This document shows, in pieces, positions 47,061 to 55,741 of a stretch of 64,000 bases of DNA. How positions within the stretch are numbered: position 1 is the first letter of the stretch; every line of letters begins with the position of its first letter. The notes below the pieces were generated by a model. It worked only from the letters and a program-made list of their open reading frames with translations, was not told where the DNA came from and made no database searches. Source of the stretch: Levyella massiliensis (lineage in GTDB: Bacteria > Bacillota > Clostridia > Tissierellales > Peptoniphilaceae); the NCBI RefSeq assembly GCF_000308275.2, contig NZ_HG529491.1:183477-247476 (forward strand), read 5' to 3'. The translations under genes were made by a program, and so were the position numbers.

Positions 47061-47106
47061 CCCGAGCAAAGTGCCGCCTTGCCGTGGCGCTTTGCCCGGG
47101 TTTTTT
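47061..47106 (+). terminator. Rho-independent terminator between the symporter and sdaAB
   Basis: A long imperfect stem (CCCGaGCAAAGtGCCGCC with GGCGCTTTGCcCGGG) is followed by TTTTTT. It probably only partly separates the symporter from the dehydratase genes; no separate sdaAB promoter is obvious. Confidence 0.75.
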
Positions 47107-47153
47107 GTCGGCAATTTTGCCGGCAATGCGAACAGCTTGAGAAAGGAGGCACG

Positions 47154-47822
47154 ATGAACGTCTTTAATATTATCGGACCGGTGATGATCGGCCCATCGAG
47201 TTCCCACACGGCCGGTGCCTGCCGGCTGGGACGTGTCGCTCACAAGATCATGAACGAAGAACAGCCGGAAGAAGTGACCATTGAGCTTTCGGGCTCGTTT
47301 GCCCGCACCTATCGCGGACACGGCACCGACCGGGCGCTTCTTGCCGGCATCATGGGCTATCACAGCGACGATAAGGAAGTGCGCGACGCCCTGGAAATCG
47401 CCAAGGAGCGCGGATTACACTATACGTTTGTGCCCTGTGATATTCCGGGAGCCCATCCCAACACGGCACGCATTCATTTTCGCTTGAAGGACGGCCGGGA
47501 AGGTGTTGTCATGGGGGCATCCGTCGGCGGCGGCAATATTCGCATTGATGAAATTGACGGGTTGCATGTAAACTTTACCGGCGATAACACCGCCATGCTG
47601 GTCGTTCATGACGACGTGCCGGGCGTGATCGCTGCGGTCACAAATCTGCTCAGCAGCCGCTATGCCGAGATGAATATTTGTAATTTCAGTCTCACCCGCT
47701 CGGAGCGCGGCGGTACGGCCCTGATGACGCTGGAATTTGACCAGGATCCGCCCGAAACGCTAAAAACGGATGTCTCCACGCTCCCGCATGTGCGCAGCGT
47801 TTCCGTTTTTCATGCGTTTTAA
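47154..47822 (+). CDS. sdaAB: L-serine dehydratase beta subunit
   Basis: The 222-residue protein begins with the family stretch NIIGPVMIGPSSSHTAGACR and continues with ELSGSFARTYRGHGTDRALLAG. A C-terminal ACT domain (about 145-218, VVHDDVPGVIAAVTNLLSSRY) is present. The beta subunit partners SdaAA to deaminate serine to pyruvate. GGAGG lies upstream of the ATG at 47154; in-frame codons upstream fall in the terminator. It is 15 bases before sdaAA. Confidence 0.94.
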   Translation: MNVFNIIGPVMIGPSSSHTAGACRLGRVAHKIMNEEQPEEVTIELSGSFARTYRGHGTDRALLAGIMGYHSDDKEVRDALEIAKERGLHYTFVPCDIPGAHPNTARIHFRLKDGREGVVMGASVGGGNIRIDEIDGLHVNFTGDNTAMLVVHDDVPGVIAAVTNLLSSRYAEMNICNFSLTRSERGGTALMTLEFDQDPPETLKTDVSTLPHVRSVSVFHAF

Positions 47823-47837
47823 CCGAAAGGAGACAAC

Positions 47838-48734
47838 ATGTTAAGCTATTTTTCCTTTCAGGAAATTGTCGATGAGGCCACAAAGCAAGGCAAGAAAATC
47901 AGTGAAGTCATTTTGCATGACCAGGCCTTGCAGCTGAATCGTCCCGAAGAAGTCATTTACAAGCAGATGGAAGCGTCCTTTGATGTCATGATCGAATCGA
48001 CGCACATCGGCTCAAATGCCGACTTGCGTTCCGCCTCTTCCCTCACCGGCGGCGATGGCGCGCGCCTGCTTCGCTACGCAGAAGAGCACAATGGCGGCTT
48101 AGGCGGCGAATTCTTCACGAAAATCATCGGTCGCGCAATGTGCACGTCCAACTGTAATGCAGCAATGGGCAAAATCGTTGCTACGCCGACGGCAGGCAGT
48201 TGCGGTATCTTACCGGGCATCCTCGTCACTCTGTACGAAGATCGTCATATTCCCAAACACGATATCGTGATGTCCATCTTTACCGCCGCAGGCTTCGGCA
48301 TTGTCATTGCCAAAAATGCCTCCATCGCCGGCGCAGAGGGTGGCTGTCAAGCCGAATGCGGCAGTGCCTCCGGCATGGCAGCAGCCGCATTGGTAGAACT
48401 TCAAGGCGGCACTCCGCAGCAATGTGCTGATGCTCTGGGCATGAGTCTTGTCAATCAATTGGGGCTCGTTTGCGATCCCGTTGCCGGGTTGGTGGAAATC
48501 CCCTGCATCAAACGCAACGCCTCCGGCGCTGCTATTGCGCTCACTTCCGCCTCCATGGCGTTAGCCGGCATCCCGCTTTATATTCCGGCGGATGAATGCC
48601 TACAGGCCATGAAAGTCGTCGGCGATTCTATGAGCTCCACGCTAAAGGAAACCGCCTTGGGCGGCCTGGCCGCGACGCCGACGGGCAAAGCCTTACGCAA
48701 GCAAGTCTATGGGGAAGAAACGCCGAATGTGTAG
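47838..48734 (+). CDS. sdaAA: L-serine dehydratase alpha subunit, iron-sulfur dependent
   Basis: The 298-residue protein has the [4Fe-4S]-associated TPTAGSCGILPG, the AGAEGGCQAECGSASGMAAAA segment and CDPVAGLVEIPCIKRN, giving the cysteines that hold the labile cluster. With SdaAB it makes pyruvate and ammonia from serine, feeding fermentation. It is the last gene before a strong terminator. Confidence 0.95.
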   Translation: MLSYFSFQEIVDEATKQGKKISEVILHDQALQLNRPEEVIYKQMEASFDVMIESTHIGSNADLRSASSLTGGDGARLLRYAEEHNGGLGGEFFTKIIGRAMCTSNCNAAMGKIVATPTAGSCGILPGILVTLYEDRHIPKHDIVMSIFTAAGFGIVIAKNASIAGAEGGCQAECGSASGMAAAALVELQGGTPQQCADALGMSLVNQLGLVCDPVAGLVEIPCIKRNASGAAIALTSASMALAGIPLYIPADECLQAMKVVGDSMSSTLKETALGGLAATPTGKALRKQVYGEETPNV

Positions 48735-48790
48735 AATTAATAAGCTGACATAGAATTTGAAACTTCACTTCAATAGCAATTTAAGCATTA

Positions 48791-48831
48791 AAAACGCCTC
48801 GTCAAGAGTAACTCTTGACGAGGCGTTTTTT
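48791..48831. terminator. Bidirectional terminator between convergent sdaAA and NCS2 genes
   Basis: The nearly perfect 17-bp stem beginning AACGCCTCGTCAAGAG is flanked by an A-run on the left and TTTTTT on the right, so it can stop transcripts from both sides. Confidence 0.85.
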
Positions 48832-48866
48832 GTATTTATTCGTCTGTCTGAAATAGCCGCTTTCCC

Positions 48867-50174
48867 TTAGATCAGCGTGTACAGATAGAACAACATGCAG
48901 ATTCCGACCACAAACATGGGCTTCGGAATCTCTTTGATGCGGCCAGCCGCAATTTTCAGAATCAGGTAAGAAACAATCGAAAGTGCCATACCGTTTGCAA
49001 TATTGTAGGTCAAGATGGTCATGGCCACAGCGATAAATGCCGGCAGGCATTCGGTCTTATCGCTATAGTCCACACTGCGCATGGAACTAAGCATCTGGAA
49101 ACCGATGATCGTGAGCACCGGACCTGTCGCAACACTGGGGACCATCAGCGCGAACGGCGTAAAGAAGAGCATCAGTGCAAACAATACGCTAGTCATAATC
49201 GCGGTTAAACCGGTACGTCCGCCATCCTCGACACCACTGGCCGATTCCAGATATGTCGTCATGACCGGCATGCAGAAGAAACTACCAGCGACCGTGGAGA
49301 GAGAGTCCACTTTGAAGCACTTTTCAATACCCGGCATATCGCCATTTTCATCCAACCATCCAGCTTGGTTGGCGACGCCCAAAATAATACCCATCGTTCC
49401 AAAAAAGTCTGGTACAAAAAAGGTTAGCAGCCACGGGAGATATTCCGGTTTCAATGCGCCTAAAATATCCATTTTAAAGGCTAAATTACCAATACCGGAC
49501 GGCAAATGGAAGAAGGTTGTCGGTAATTTTGTCACGCCAAGAGGAATACCAATAATGGTCACCAAGATGACGGAAAGAATCATGCTGCCCTTGATTTTAC
49601 GTGCTTCAAAGATCAAAACCAGTAAAAAGCCGATGCCGAACATTAAGGCTTTGGCGGTACTCAAGTCGCCGAAGATCAAGGTGTTTTTCTGGCTGGCTAC
49701 AATAATTCCACCGGATTTTAAACCGATAAGAGCAATGTAAAGGCCGATGCCGCCGCTCAAAGCAATTTTGATACTGGCCGGAATAGCCGTCGCAATAATG
49801 TTTCGTAACCCTGCGAAGGAGATAATAACGAAAATAACGCCTTCGATAAAGATAAGGCCGAATGCCACTTCCACACTCATGCCGATAGAATCAATCGAAC
49901 TTAAAATAGCAACGGAACTCATTCCCGGTGCCAAGCAGAAGGGACGATTTGTATACAGTGCCATCGCGACACTGCAGGCGACGATGGCCAGAATCAGCAT
50001 CGTTAAAATAGAGCCGCGCACTAATCCCGCTTTTTCCAACATGTTTGGAATGGTGGCCAAGACATAGGACATCGTCGCAAATGTCGTAACACCGGCAAGC
50101 AATTCGGTGCGAAGATCCGTATTGTTTTCTTTCAGCTTAAAGCGCTTTTCCAGCGCCGAGCTTAAGTTGCTCAT
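48867..50174 (-). CDS. NCS2/AzgA-like purine permease, copy 1
   Basis: The 435-residue membrane protein has about 12-14 helices and AzgA-like features (TTFATMSYVL, LAPGMSS, GLYIALIGL, TTYLESASGVEDGGRTGLTA). Such permeases import adenine, guanine or hypoxanthine by proton symport. It follows a homologue of identical length and may be a tandem duplicate that has diverged in specificity. GGAGGAG lies upstream of the ATG. Confidence 0.9.
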   Translation of the reverse strand: MSNLSSALEKRFKLKENNTDLRTELLAGVTTFATMSYVLATIPNMLEKAGLVRGSILTMLILAIVACSVAMALYTNRPFCLAPGMSSVAILSSIDSIGMSVEVAFGLIFIEGVIFVIISFAGLRNIIATAIPASIKIALSGGIGLYIALIGLKSGGIIVASQKNTLIFGDLSTAKALMFGIGFLLVLIFEARKIKGSMILSVILVTIIGIPLGVTKLPTTFFHLPSGIGNLAFKMDILGALKPEYLPWLLTFFVPDFFGTMGIILGVANQAGWLDENGDMPGIEKCFKVDSLSTVAGSFFCMPVMTTYLESASGVEDGGRTGLTAIMTSVLFALMLFFTPFALMVPSVATGPVLTIIGFQMLSSMRSVDYSDKTECLPAFIAVAMTILTYNIANGMALSIVSYLILKIAAGRIKEIPKPMFVVGICMLFYLYTLI

Positions 50175-50262
50175 AGCTCCTCCTTTTATAATTTTGCGCG
50201 CTAAACCAATGGTGAAATCGTTTTCTAAATCCGCATGCTTTGCGTGCTAAAAGCCTCGCGGA

Positions 50263-51570
50263 TCAAACAAGGGTGGAAAGATAGTACACCAAAAAAGCGG
50301 ATAAGCCCCACATGGCCCAATGCATTTCCTTTGCTCTGCCGGCAGCTGTCTTCAGCAACACATAAGAAAGTACCGACAAACTCAGACCGTTTGCAATATT
50401 GTTGGTAAATACGGTCATTGCCACGGCAATAAAGGCTGGAATGGCCTCTGTACGGTCTGCATAGTTGATATCCTTCATGGCGGCCAACATCTGTAAACCG
50501 ATGTACGTCAAAACAGGGCCTGTTGCCACCGGGGGAATCATTAAGGCGACCGGCGTTAAAAGCAGCATAAGTATAAAAAAAATACTTGTAACGATGGTCG
50601 TAAGACCGGTTCTGCCTCCATCTTCAACACCGCTAGCGGACTCCAGATACGACGTCATGACCGGCATGCAGCAGAAGCTTCCGGCCACCGTGGAAAGCGA
50701 GTCCACTTTAAAGCATCGATCAATGCCCGGCATATTGCCCTTTTCGTCCTGCCATCCGGCCCGATTGGCTATTCCTAATATGATGCCCATGGTGCCAAAA
50801 AAATCAGGCACAAAAAAGGTAAACAGATAAGGAAAATATTCCGGTCGCAATGCCCCCCAAATGTCAATCCGAAACAATAATTTTCCGGGACCTTCCGGTA
50901 ATTGAAGCATCGTTTCCGGTACAGCGGTTTCCCCCAACGGAATGGCCAATAGCGTGACGATCAAAACCGAAATAATCATACTGCCTCGAAATCGTCTGGC
51001 TTCCAATATGAGCATCACCACAAACCCTACCACGTAGAGCAGACATTTCGCAGAATTCAAATCGCCAAAACGTAGCGATCCGCCTCCCGCAACGATGATG
51101 TCTCCTGCTTCCAAGCCAATCAGGGCAATGAACAAACCCACACCGGCACTGATGGAGAACTTCACATTTGCCGGAATGGCATTCAAAACAAGTTCCCGCA
51201 ATCCTACAAAGGAAATAATGGAAAAAATCAGTCCGCTTAAGAAGACCAGGCCAAAGGCGACTTCTATCGGAATCCCCGCTAAATGGGTGATCGATGCGAC
51301 CACTGCGACCGAGCTCATACCCGGTGCCATGGCGATAGGTCGATTCGTATAAAGCGCCATGGCGATACTGCATATGGCGATCATCACGATCAGTGTGGTA
51401 AGGACGGCACCTTTTGGCAGTCCTGCATTGCTCAATAGATTTGGAATCGTCGCCAATACATAGGACATTGTGGCAAACGTCGTTGCGCCGGCTAAAATTT
51501 CGGTATGCAACGAAGTGCCGTTTTTTTGGAGTGAAAAAAAACGTTCGCACAGTTTTTCGATACGTTCCAA
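50263..51570 (-). CDS. NCS2/AzgA-like purine permease, copy 2 (TTG start)
   Basis: The 435-residue protein is strikingly similar to the downstream copy, with the same ATMSYVLATIPNLL, APGMSS and SYLESASGVEDGGRTGL elements. The start is TTG at 51570, four bases after AAAGGAGGG. Purine import is the family role; the particular base is unknown. It follows the CitA/CitB-type regulator genes by 122 bases, so these permeases may be the system's targets (inference). Confidence 0.9.
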   Translation of the reverse strand: MERIEKLCERFFSLQKNGTSLHTEILAGATTFATMSYVLATIPNLLSNAGLPKGAVLTTLIVMIAICSIAMALYTNRPIAMAPGMSSVAVVASITHLAGIPIEVAFGLVFLSGLIFSIISFVGLRELVLNAIPANVKFSISAGVGLFIALIGLEAGDIIVAGGGSLRFGDLNSAKCLLYVVGFVVMLILEARRFRGSMIISVLIVTLLAIPLGETAVPETMLQLPEGPGKLLFRIDIWGALRPEYFPYLFTFFVPDFFGTMGIILGIANRAGWQDEKGNMPGIDRCFKVDSLSTVAGSFCCMPVMTSYLESASGVEDGGRTGLTTIVTSIFFILMLLLTPVALMIPPVATGPVLTYIGLQMLAAMKDINYADRTEAIPAFIAVAMTVFTNNIANGLSLSVLSYVLLKTAAGRAKEMHWAMWGLSAFLVYYLSTLV

Positions 51571-51692
51571 GTTTCCCTCCTTTCCACCCTCTTTTTCTAT
51601 GTACGAACGATTTCCGATCCACCAATTTTAGTATACGGCTCTCGAAAAAAGAGTACATGTAACGAAAGTAACGTGTGAATTATGTAATTAAA

Positions 51693-52406
51693 TTAAGCAC
51701 AAAATCCTTCCAATTTGCGTCGTAATGCCGGATTTTTTTCAAGGTGATACGCATTGAGCGGTCGTCCGACATTGCCATAGATATACGACTTTCTCAGTAT
51801 TTTCTCCTCCGAAAGAAAGTCCAGATATTTTTTAACCGTGACGCGCGATAGGTGCAAGGAGTCAGAGAGATCCTTTACATAAAAAGGTCCTTCCTCTTGC
51901 AGGAGGGCACAACAGATGCCGCGCAATGTCGTGCGATCAATCCCTTTAGGCATAGTCTCTTCCATGGCAGAGGCTGTATTCTCCTGCCCTGCCGCCAGAA
52001 AGTCCACCTCTTGTTGATTCAGATTATCTTTCTGCAATAAACGGGTCCGAAGACGAAATTTTTCCAAGGCTTCCGCCAAGCGCTCAAAGGTAAAGGGTTT
52101 AATAATATAATCGACACACCCCAAGCGAAATGCTTCACGAATTTGCATACTGTCTTTTGCCGCCGAAACAATGATGGCTTCAACAGGCTTCTTTTCCTGC
52201 CGTAATTTTCGTAGAATATCTAAGCCGGATGTGCCGGGCAAATACAGATCAAGTAGTAATAAGGCAACCGGTTCCGCTTGGATAATCGAAAACGCTTCTT
52301 GCTCTGTGGCTGCAATCTTCACTCTTTCCATCCCGGACTGCGTCAAGAAATCCGCCGTCATCTTTGCTACCTGCGGGTCATCTTCAATGACTAATGCTGT
52401 GCTCAT
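51693..52406 (-). CDS. CitB/DcuR-family response regulator
   Basis: The 237-residue protein has an N-terminal receiver (VIEDDPQ, phosphoacceptor Asp53 in LLLLDLYLPG, Lys in DYIIKPF) and a C-terminal region with a DNA-binding helix-turn-helix (LSDSLHLSRVTVKKYLDFL), typical of CitB/DcuR regulators. The ATG at 52406 follows GGAGGAGG and overlaps the kinase stop by four bases. The stimulus is set by the adjacent CitA-type kinase. Confidence 0.92.
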   Translation of the reverse strand: MSTALVIEDDPQVAKMTADFLTQSGMERVKIAATEQEAFSIIQAEPVALLLLDLYLPGTSGLDILRKLRQEKKPVEAIIVSAAKDSMQIREAFRLGCVDYIIKPFTFERLAEALEKFRLRTRLLQKDNLNQQEVDFLAAGQENTASAMEETMPKGIDRTTLRGICCALLQEEGPFYVKDLSDSLHLSRVTVKKYLDFLSEEKILRKSYIYGNVGRPLNAYHLEKNPALRRKLEGFCA

Positions 52407-53995
52407 ACCTCCTCCTTCCACGAAACATGAGCAACAAACTCTGTTCCGGACTGTGGATCACTCGTAACCGAAACATAACCATGATGTCTGTTGCAAGCTT
52501 TTTGTACCAAATACAGACCGATACCATTACCATTGGGTTTAAAGGTGACGCCATATTCAAAAATATGCTCCAAGCGCTCCTCCGGTATCGATTTACCGGA
52601 GTTCCATACAGAAATCATGATTTCACGATGTTGCTGTACCAGTTCTAACGTGACCATGCGCATTGCACACCCTTGCGTCGCATCAAAGGCATTCTCCAGC
52701 AAATTCCCGCTGATCACTACAAGGTCCTGTACCAATTCAGAATTATCCAACGCCTCGCAGTGGGAGCTTCCGGTGAGAACAAGATCTACCTTTTGCTCGG
52801 CAGCGCGTGCAAATTTACTGAGTAAAAATGCCGAAAGAATGGGATCCCGGATTTTGCCATGGATCATTTCTTTCTCTCGCTCATTTAAATGAATCAGGTC
52901 GTTGATGTAGTTTTCTAGAGCATCATAATTTCGTTCATGCACCAATCCCGCTATCACTTGCAGTTTATTGTTAAATTCATGCATCTGTGCACGCAGCGCT
53001 TCCACATAGCTGCGTACTCCCGTAATATCTTCGGCAAAACGCACGATTTCCTGTTTGGGACGAAACGTCATCAGCAGACTTTTCCGCGATGAATTTTCAA
53101 CAGCGATAGGAATAAAGCTGACAAAAAAGCTATCGTTTCCCATGCGACACTCATAATCAAACAACGGCTTTTCCCTCATAAAAATTTCTTCCAGGCTAAA
53201 ATCTTTGATTACTTCCGAAAAATTTTGTGCTTTTCTTCCCAATTGTTGTACAAAAAGCCTCTCTGCCGTTCGATTGCAATGCAAAACCTTACCGTCTTCA
53301 TCCACCGTGATAATCCCATCACGCACGGCATCAATCATCTCATTGCGTTCCACCAGCATTTGCGCAATTTCTTCCGGTTCCAAATTGAACATGCTGCCTT
53401 TAATATGATCGGTTAAATTCCATACCACCACTAGAGCGATTAGCATAACCAACATGGTCATGGCATTTAAATCGCGCTGTGTTTTTGCCACACTTTCCTG
53501 TAACTCTTGCGGTCCCTTCCCTTCAGCTGATACTGCAATCACTTGCCCCAGAAGGCTTCCGTCTCTATCTCGAATGGCATGAAACGCATACAATGGCGCG
53601 GTGGGATCCTGATTCTTTGGGAAAAGCACTTCATCTTTTCCCGGCGCATGGTGCTTTGCCGTCTCTACTACCTCCGCCGTAATACCCTTGTCAAACGTTT
53701 GATATAAAATAGTCCGATTCTCATCGGTGATGACAACGCCGGAGCAGTACGAAGAATTCTCTAAGCGCCTTGCTTGCTCTTGTAGCTTGGCCTGCTTCTC
53801 TTGCCTGTCTTCGCCGGACATGAGTGCTATAAGCTCACTTGATTCCGCAAACTGTCGGGTAAAATCCTTCAGCACGGATGCGCTCACCCGCTCCACGCTC
53901 CGCTGTAAGCTCATGGAAACCGGAAACTGGTTCAGCAGCAATAATACCGCCACCACGGAAGCCACCAGCAGCATAATTTTTGTTCGCAGTTTCAA
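52403..53995 (-). CDS. CitA/DcuS-type sensor histidine kinase (TTG start)
   Basis: The likely start is TTG at 53995, preceded by AAGGAGAG; upstream ATGs at 54034 and 54073 lack ribosome sites. The 530-residue protein has a TM helix (about 8-24), an extracytoplasmic domain (about 25-175) of the CitA/DcuS type, a second TM (about 180-195), a PAS domain (about 218-330, ERNEMIDAVRDGIITVDEDG) and a kinase core with His339 in MHEFNNKLQ, characteristic of this family. Family members sense di- or tricarboxylates; the ligand here is not known. It is coupled to the regulator. Confidence 0.88.
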   Translation of the reverse strand: MKLRTKIMLLVASVVAVLLLLNQFPVSMSLQRSVERVSASVLKDFTRQFAESSELIALMSGEDRQEKQAKLQEQARRLENSSYCSGVVITDENRTILYQTFDKGITAEVVETAKHHAPGKDEVLFPKNQDPTAPLYAFHAIRDRDGSLLGQVIAVSAEGKGPQELQESVAKTQRDLNAMTMLVMLIALVVVWNLTDHIKGSMFNLEPEEIAQMLVERNEMIDAVRDGIITVDEDGKVLHCNRTAERLFVQQLGRKAQNFSEVIKDFSLEEIFMREKPLFDYECRMGNDSFFVSFIPIAVENSSRKSLLMTFRPKQEIVRFAEDITGVRSYVEALRAQMHEFNNKLQVIAGLVHERNYDALENYINDLIHLNEREKEMIHGKIRDPILSAFLLSKFARAAEQKVDLVLTGSSHCEALDNSELVQDLVVISGNLLENAFDATQGCAMRMVTLELVQQHREIMISVWNSGKSIPEERLEHIFEYGVTFKPNGNGIGLYLVQKACNRHHGYVSVTSDPQSGTEFVAHVSWKEEV

Positions 53996-54090
53996 TCGTT
54001 CTCTCCTTATTTCCAATCCAATCGCAATGATCATGTCTATCTTAAAGGAAATCGGAAATAATGTCTCGTCCACCCGATGGCCTAATCAAT

Positions 54091-54125
54091 AAAAGAAGGC
54101 GGCCCTCAGACCGCCTTCTTTATTT
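54091..54125 (-). terminator. Terminator after the SPFH-RHH pair (bidirectional features)
   Basis: The perfect 10-bp stem AAGAAGGCGG / CCGCCTTCTT has an eight-base loop and A/T-rich flanks. It lies downstream of the RHH gene on the minus strand and upstream of the sensor kinase start. Confidence 0.7.
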
Positions 54126-54162
54126 CACGTAGTGCTGCCCGACGCTGTCGACGCTTTCCCCT

Positions 54163-54486
54163 TTACTTCTCTTCCTTCTTCTCCTTCTCGCGTACCGCAC
54201 GGGTCAACAGGTACTCGATTTGACCATTGATGGAGCGCAAATCGCGATCGGCCCAACGGGCCAGTGCATTCCATAGAGACATCGGAATGCGAAGAAGCAC
54301 CTGTTTCTTCTCCTGTTCCGCTGCTCTTAGCGCCTCTTCTCGTTCTTGAATCGCCTGCTCTCGTTTCTCCAATTCGGCCAGGCGATCCTCCAGACGCGCT
54401 TCACGCGCCGCGATATCCGCCCCATTAAGCGGCGTTGACGCACGCGATACGCCGGAATCTTTCGTTTTCCCTTCTTGCACGCGCAT
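54163..54486 (-). CDS. Small coiled-coil/ribbon-helix-helix (Arc-like) protein
   Basis: The 107-residue protein has an N-terminal polar part, a charged coiled coil (about 25-63, with LEDRLAELEKREQAIQ), and a C-terminal Arc-like ribbon-helix-helix (about 64-100: VLLRIPMSLWNALARWAD, then RSINGQIEYLLTRAV). RHH proteins bind DNA as dimers, often with a partner. Its ATG overlaps the SPFH stop by one base (TGATG), showing translational coupling. Arc-like genes next to SPFH genes recur in Firmicutes; the function of the pair is unknown. Confidence 0.8.
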   Translation of the reverse strand: MRVQEGKTKDSGVSRASTPLNGADIAAREARLEDRLAELEKREQAIQEREEALRAAEQEKKQVLLRIPMSLWNALARWADRDLRSINGQIEYLLTRAVREKEKKEEK

Positions 54487-55523
54487 CAGTAGATCGATCC
54501 ACTATTCACAACCGGCGCAACTTCCTTCGACGCACAGAGCACTACCAGAAGGTTCGATACCATTTGTGCTTTGCGTTCCTCATCCAACGCCACCAGGTGC
54601 TTTTCGTCCAACTGCGCTAAGGCCATTTCTACCATGCCCACAGCGCCATCAACAATTTTACTGCGCGCAGAGACCACGGCAGCGGCTTGCTGGCGCTGCA
54701 ACATGGCTGCCGCGATTTCTTCGGCATAGGCCAGGTGGGAAATACGCACATCTTCAATGGCAATGCCGGCAACATCCATTTTTTCCTGCAAGGCGCGCTG
54801 CATCTCACCGGCAATGACCTGGGACGAACCCATGAGGGTTTTCTCCGTATCCTCCACATCATCAAATTCCAGATTGTCATAGGGATAGAGGCGAGCGATA
54901 TTGCGCACGACGGAGTCACACTGCGTGGAAAGGAAGTCGTAATAGTTGTCCACATTAAAAACGGTTTTTGTCGGATCGACAATACGCCAGAACACCACCG
55001 TTTCCAGGAGAATCGGGTTGCCCAATAAATCGTTGACCTTTTGGCGTTCGTTGTTCAGGGTTTTCACCTTCAACGACAGTCGGCCGGACGATAAGGAAAT
55101 ATCCATATTCGCATCTTCTGCATCCTTCTTGTTGCCTTTCAGATGCACGGTCTTGCGCGTCGGATCCGTGACCGAGGAAGCAAAGGGATTGACCAGATAC
55201 AGACCCGGCTCGGTAATCGTTCCATAGTAATCGCCAAAAAGCGTAAAGACAGCGGCTTCATTCGGTTTTATGCTCTTAATGCCCGCCATCAGTAAAATGG
55301 CTACGATGAGAAGAATGGGGCCCGCTATGACAAACGGTAAGCCTGTCGGATGCCCTTGATCCATTTCAATGCAGCCGAAAATAAAGAGAATAATTGACGC
55401 CACAAATACGATGACACTGAACACGACCATAAACCCGTTGATTTTGTTGTGTAGGATACGCGGTTCAATGTGATGTTCCTGGAGCGGGGTTGTCGGTTTC
55501 TTTTCTTTGTCGGATTGTGTCAT
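54486..55523 (-). CDS. SPFH/Band 7 (stomatin-like) membrane protein
   Basis: The 345-residue protein has two N-terminal membrane helices (about 33-53 and 60-85) and an SPFH domain (about 95-270; AAVFTLFGDYYGTI, KTVHLKGNKKD, DVRISHLAYAEEIAAAML). The C-terminal helix (EIAAAMLQRQQAAAVVSA) resembles the coiled-coil oligomerisation part. SPFH proteins scaffold membrane microdomains. A TATAAT-bearing promoter lies upstream. It is coupled to the RHH gene. Confidence 0.9.
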   Translation of the reverse strand: MTQSDKEKKPTTPLQEHHIEPRILHNKINGFMVVFSVIVFVASIILFIFGCIEMDQGHPTGLPFVIAGPILLIVAILLMAGIKSIKPNEAAVFTLFGDYYGTITEPGLYLVNPFASSVTDPTRKTVHLKGNKKDAEDANMDISLSSGRLSLKVKTLNNERQKVNDLLGNPILLETVVFWRIVDPTKTVFNVDNYYDFLSTQCDSVVRNIARLYPYDNLEFDDVEDTEKTLMGSSQVIAGEMQRALQEKMDVAGIAIEDVRISHLAYAEEIAAAMLQRQQAAAVVSARSKIVDGAVGMVEMALAQLDEKHLVALDEERKAQMVSNLLVVLCASKEVAPVVNSGSIY

Positions 55524-55574
55524 GCTGCCCTTCCTTTCTTGATGCCCATTTTGAAGTTTTGTTTTGGTGATATC

Positions 55575-55603
55575 ATTATAATATCATATTGCTACTTATG
55601 GAA
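55575..55603 (-). promoter_or_regulatory. Putative promoter of the SPFH-RHH operon
   Basis: On the minus strand a perfect -10 TATAAT (55575-55580) has a weak -35 (TTCCAT) 17 bases upstream. The -10 is framed by GATAT/ATATC arms, which could be an operator for the RHH partner (speculative). Confidence 0.45.
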
Positions 55604-55634
55604 GAGGACTTTGTGAATTTTAAGTAATATATGT

Positions 55635-55659
55635 GTTACGAATTCGCGTTTTTCGTAAC
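55635..55659. other. Perfect dyad GTTACGAA / TTCGTAAC
   Basis: An 8-bp inverted repeat with a nine-base T/G-rich centre lies between the gdh terminator and the SPFH promoter. It may be a second hairpin of the terminator or a binding site; no T-run follows on the minus strand. Confidence 0.4.
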
Positions 55660-55661
55660 GT

Positions 55662-55700
55662 AAAAAAAACCACCCCTCGACGAGCATCGAGGGGTGGTTT
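55662..55700 (-). terminator. Rho-independent terminator after glutamate dehydrogenase
   Basis: The perfect 13-bp stem AACCACCCCTCGA / TCGAGGGGTGGTT has a six-base loop and is followed on the minus strand by TTTTTTTT. Confidence 0.85.
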
Positions 55701-55741
55701 GCTTTTTATTCTTTGCTTACGCAATCGTGGTAAGAGAGGGA

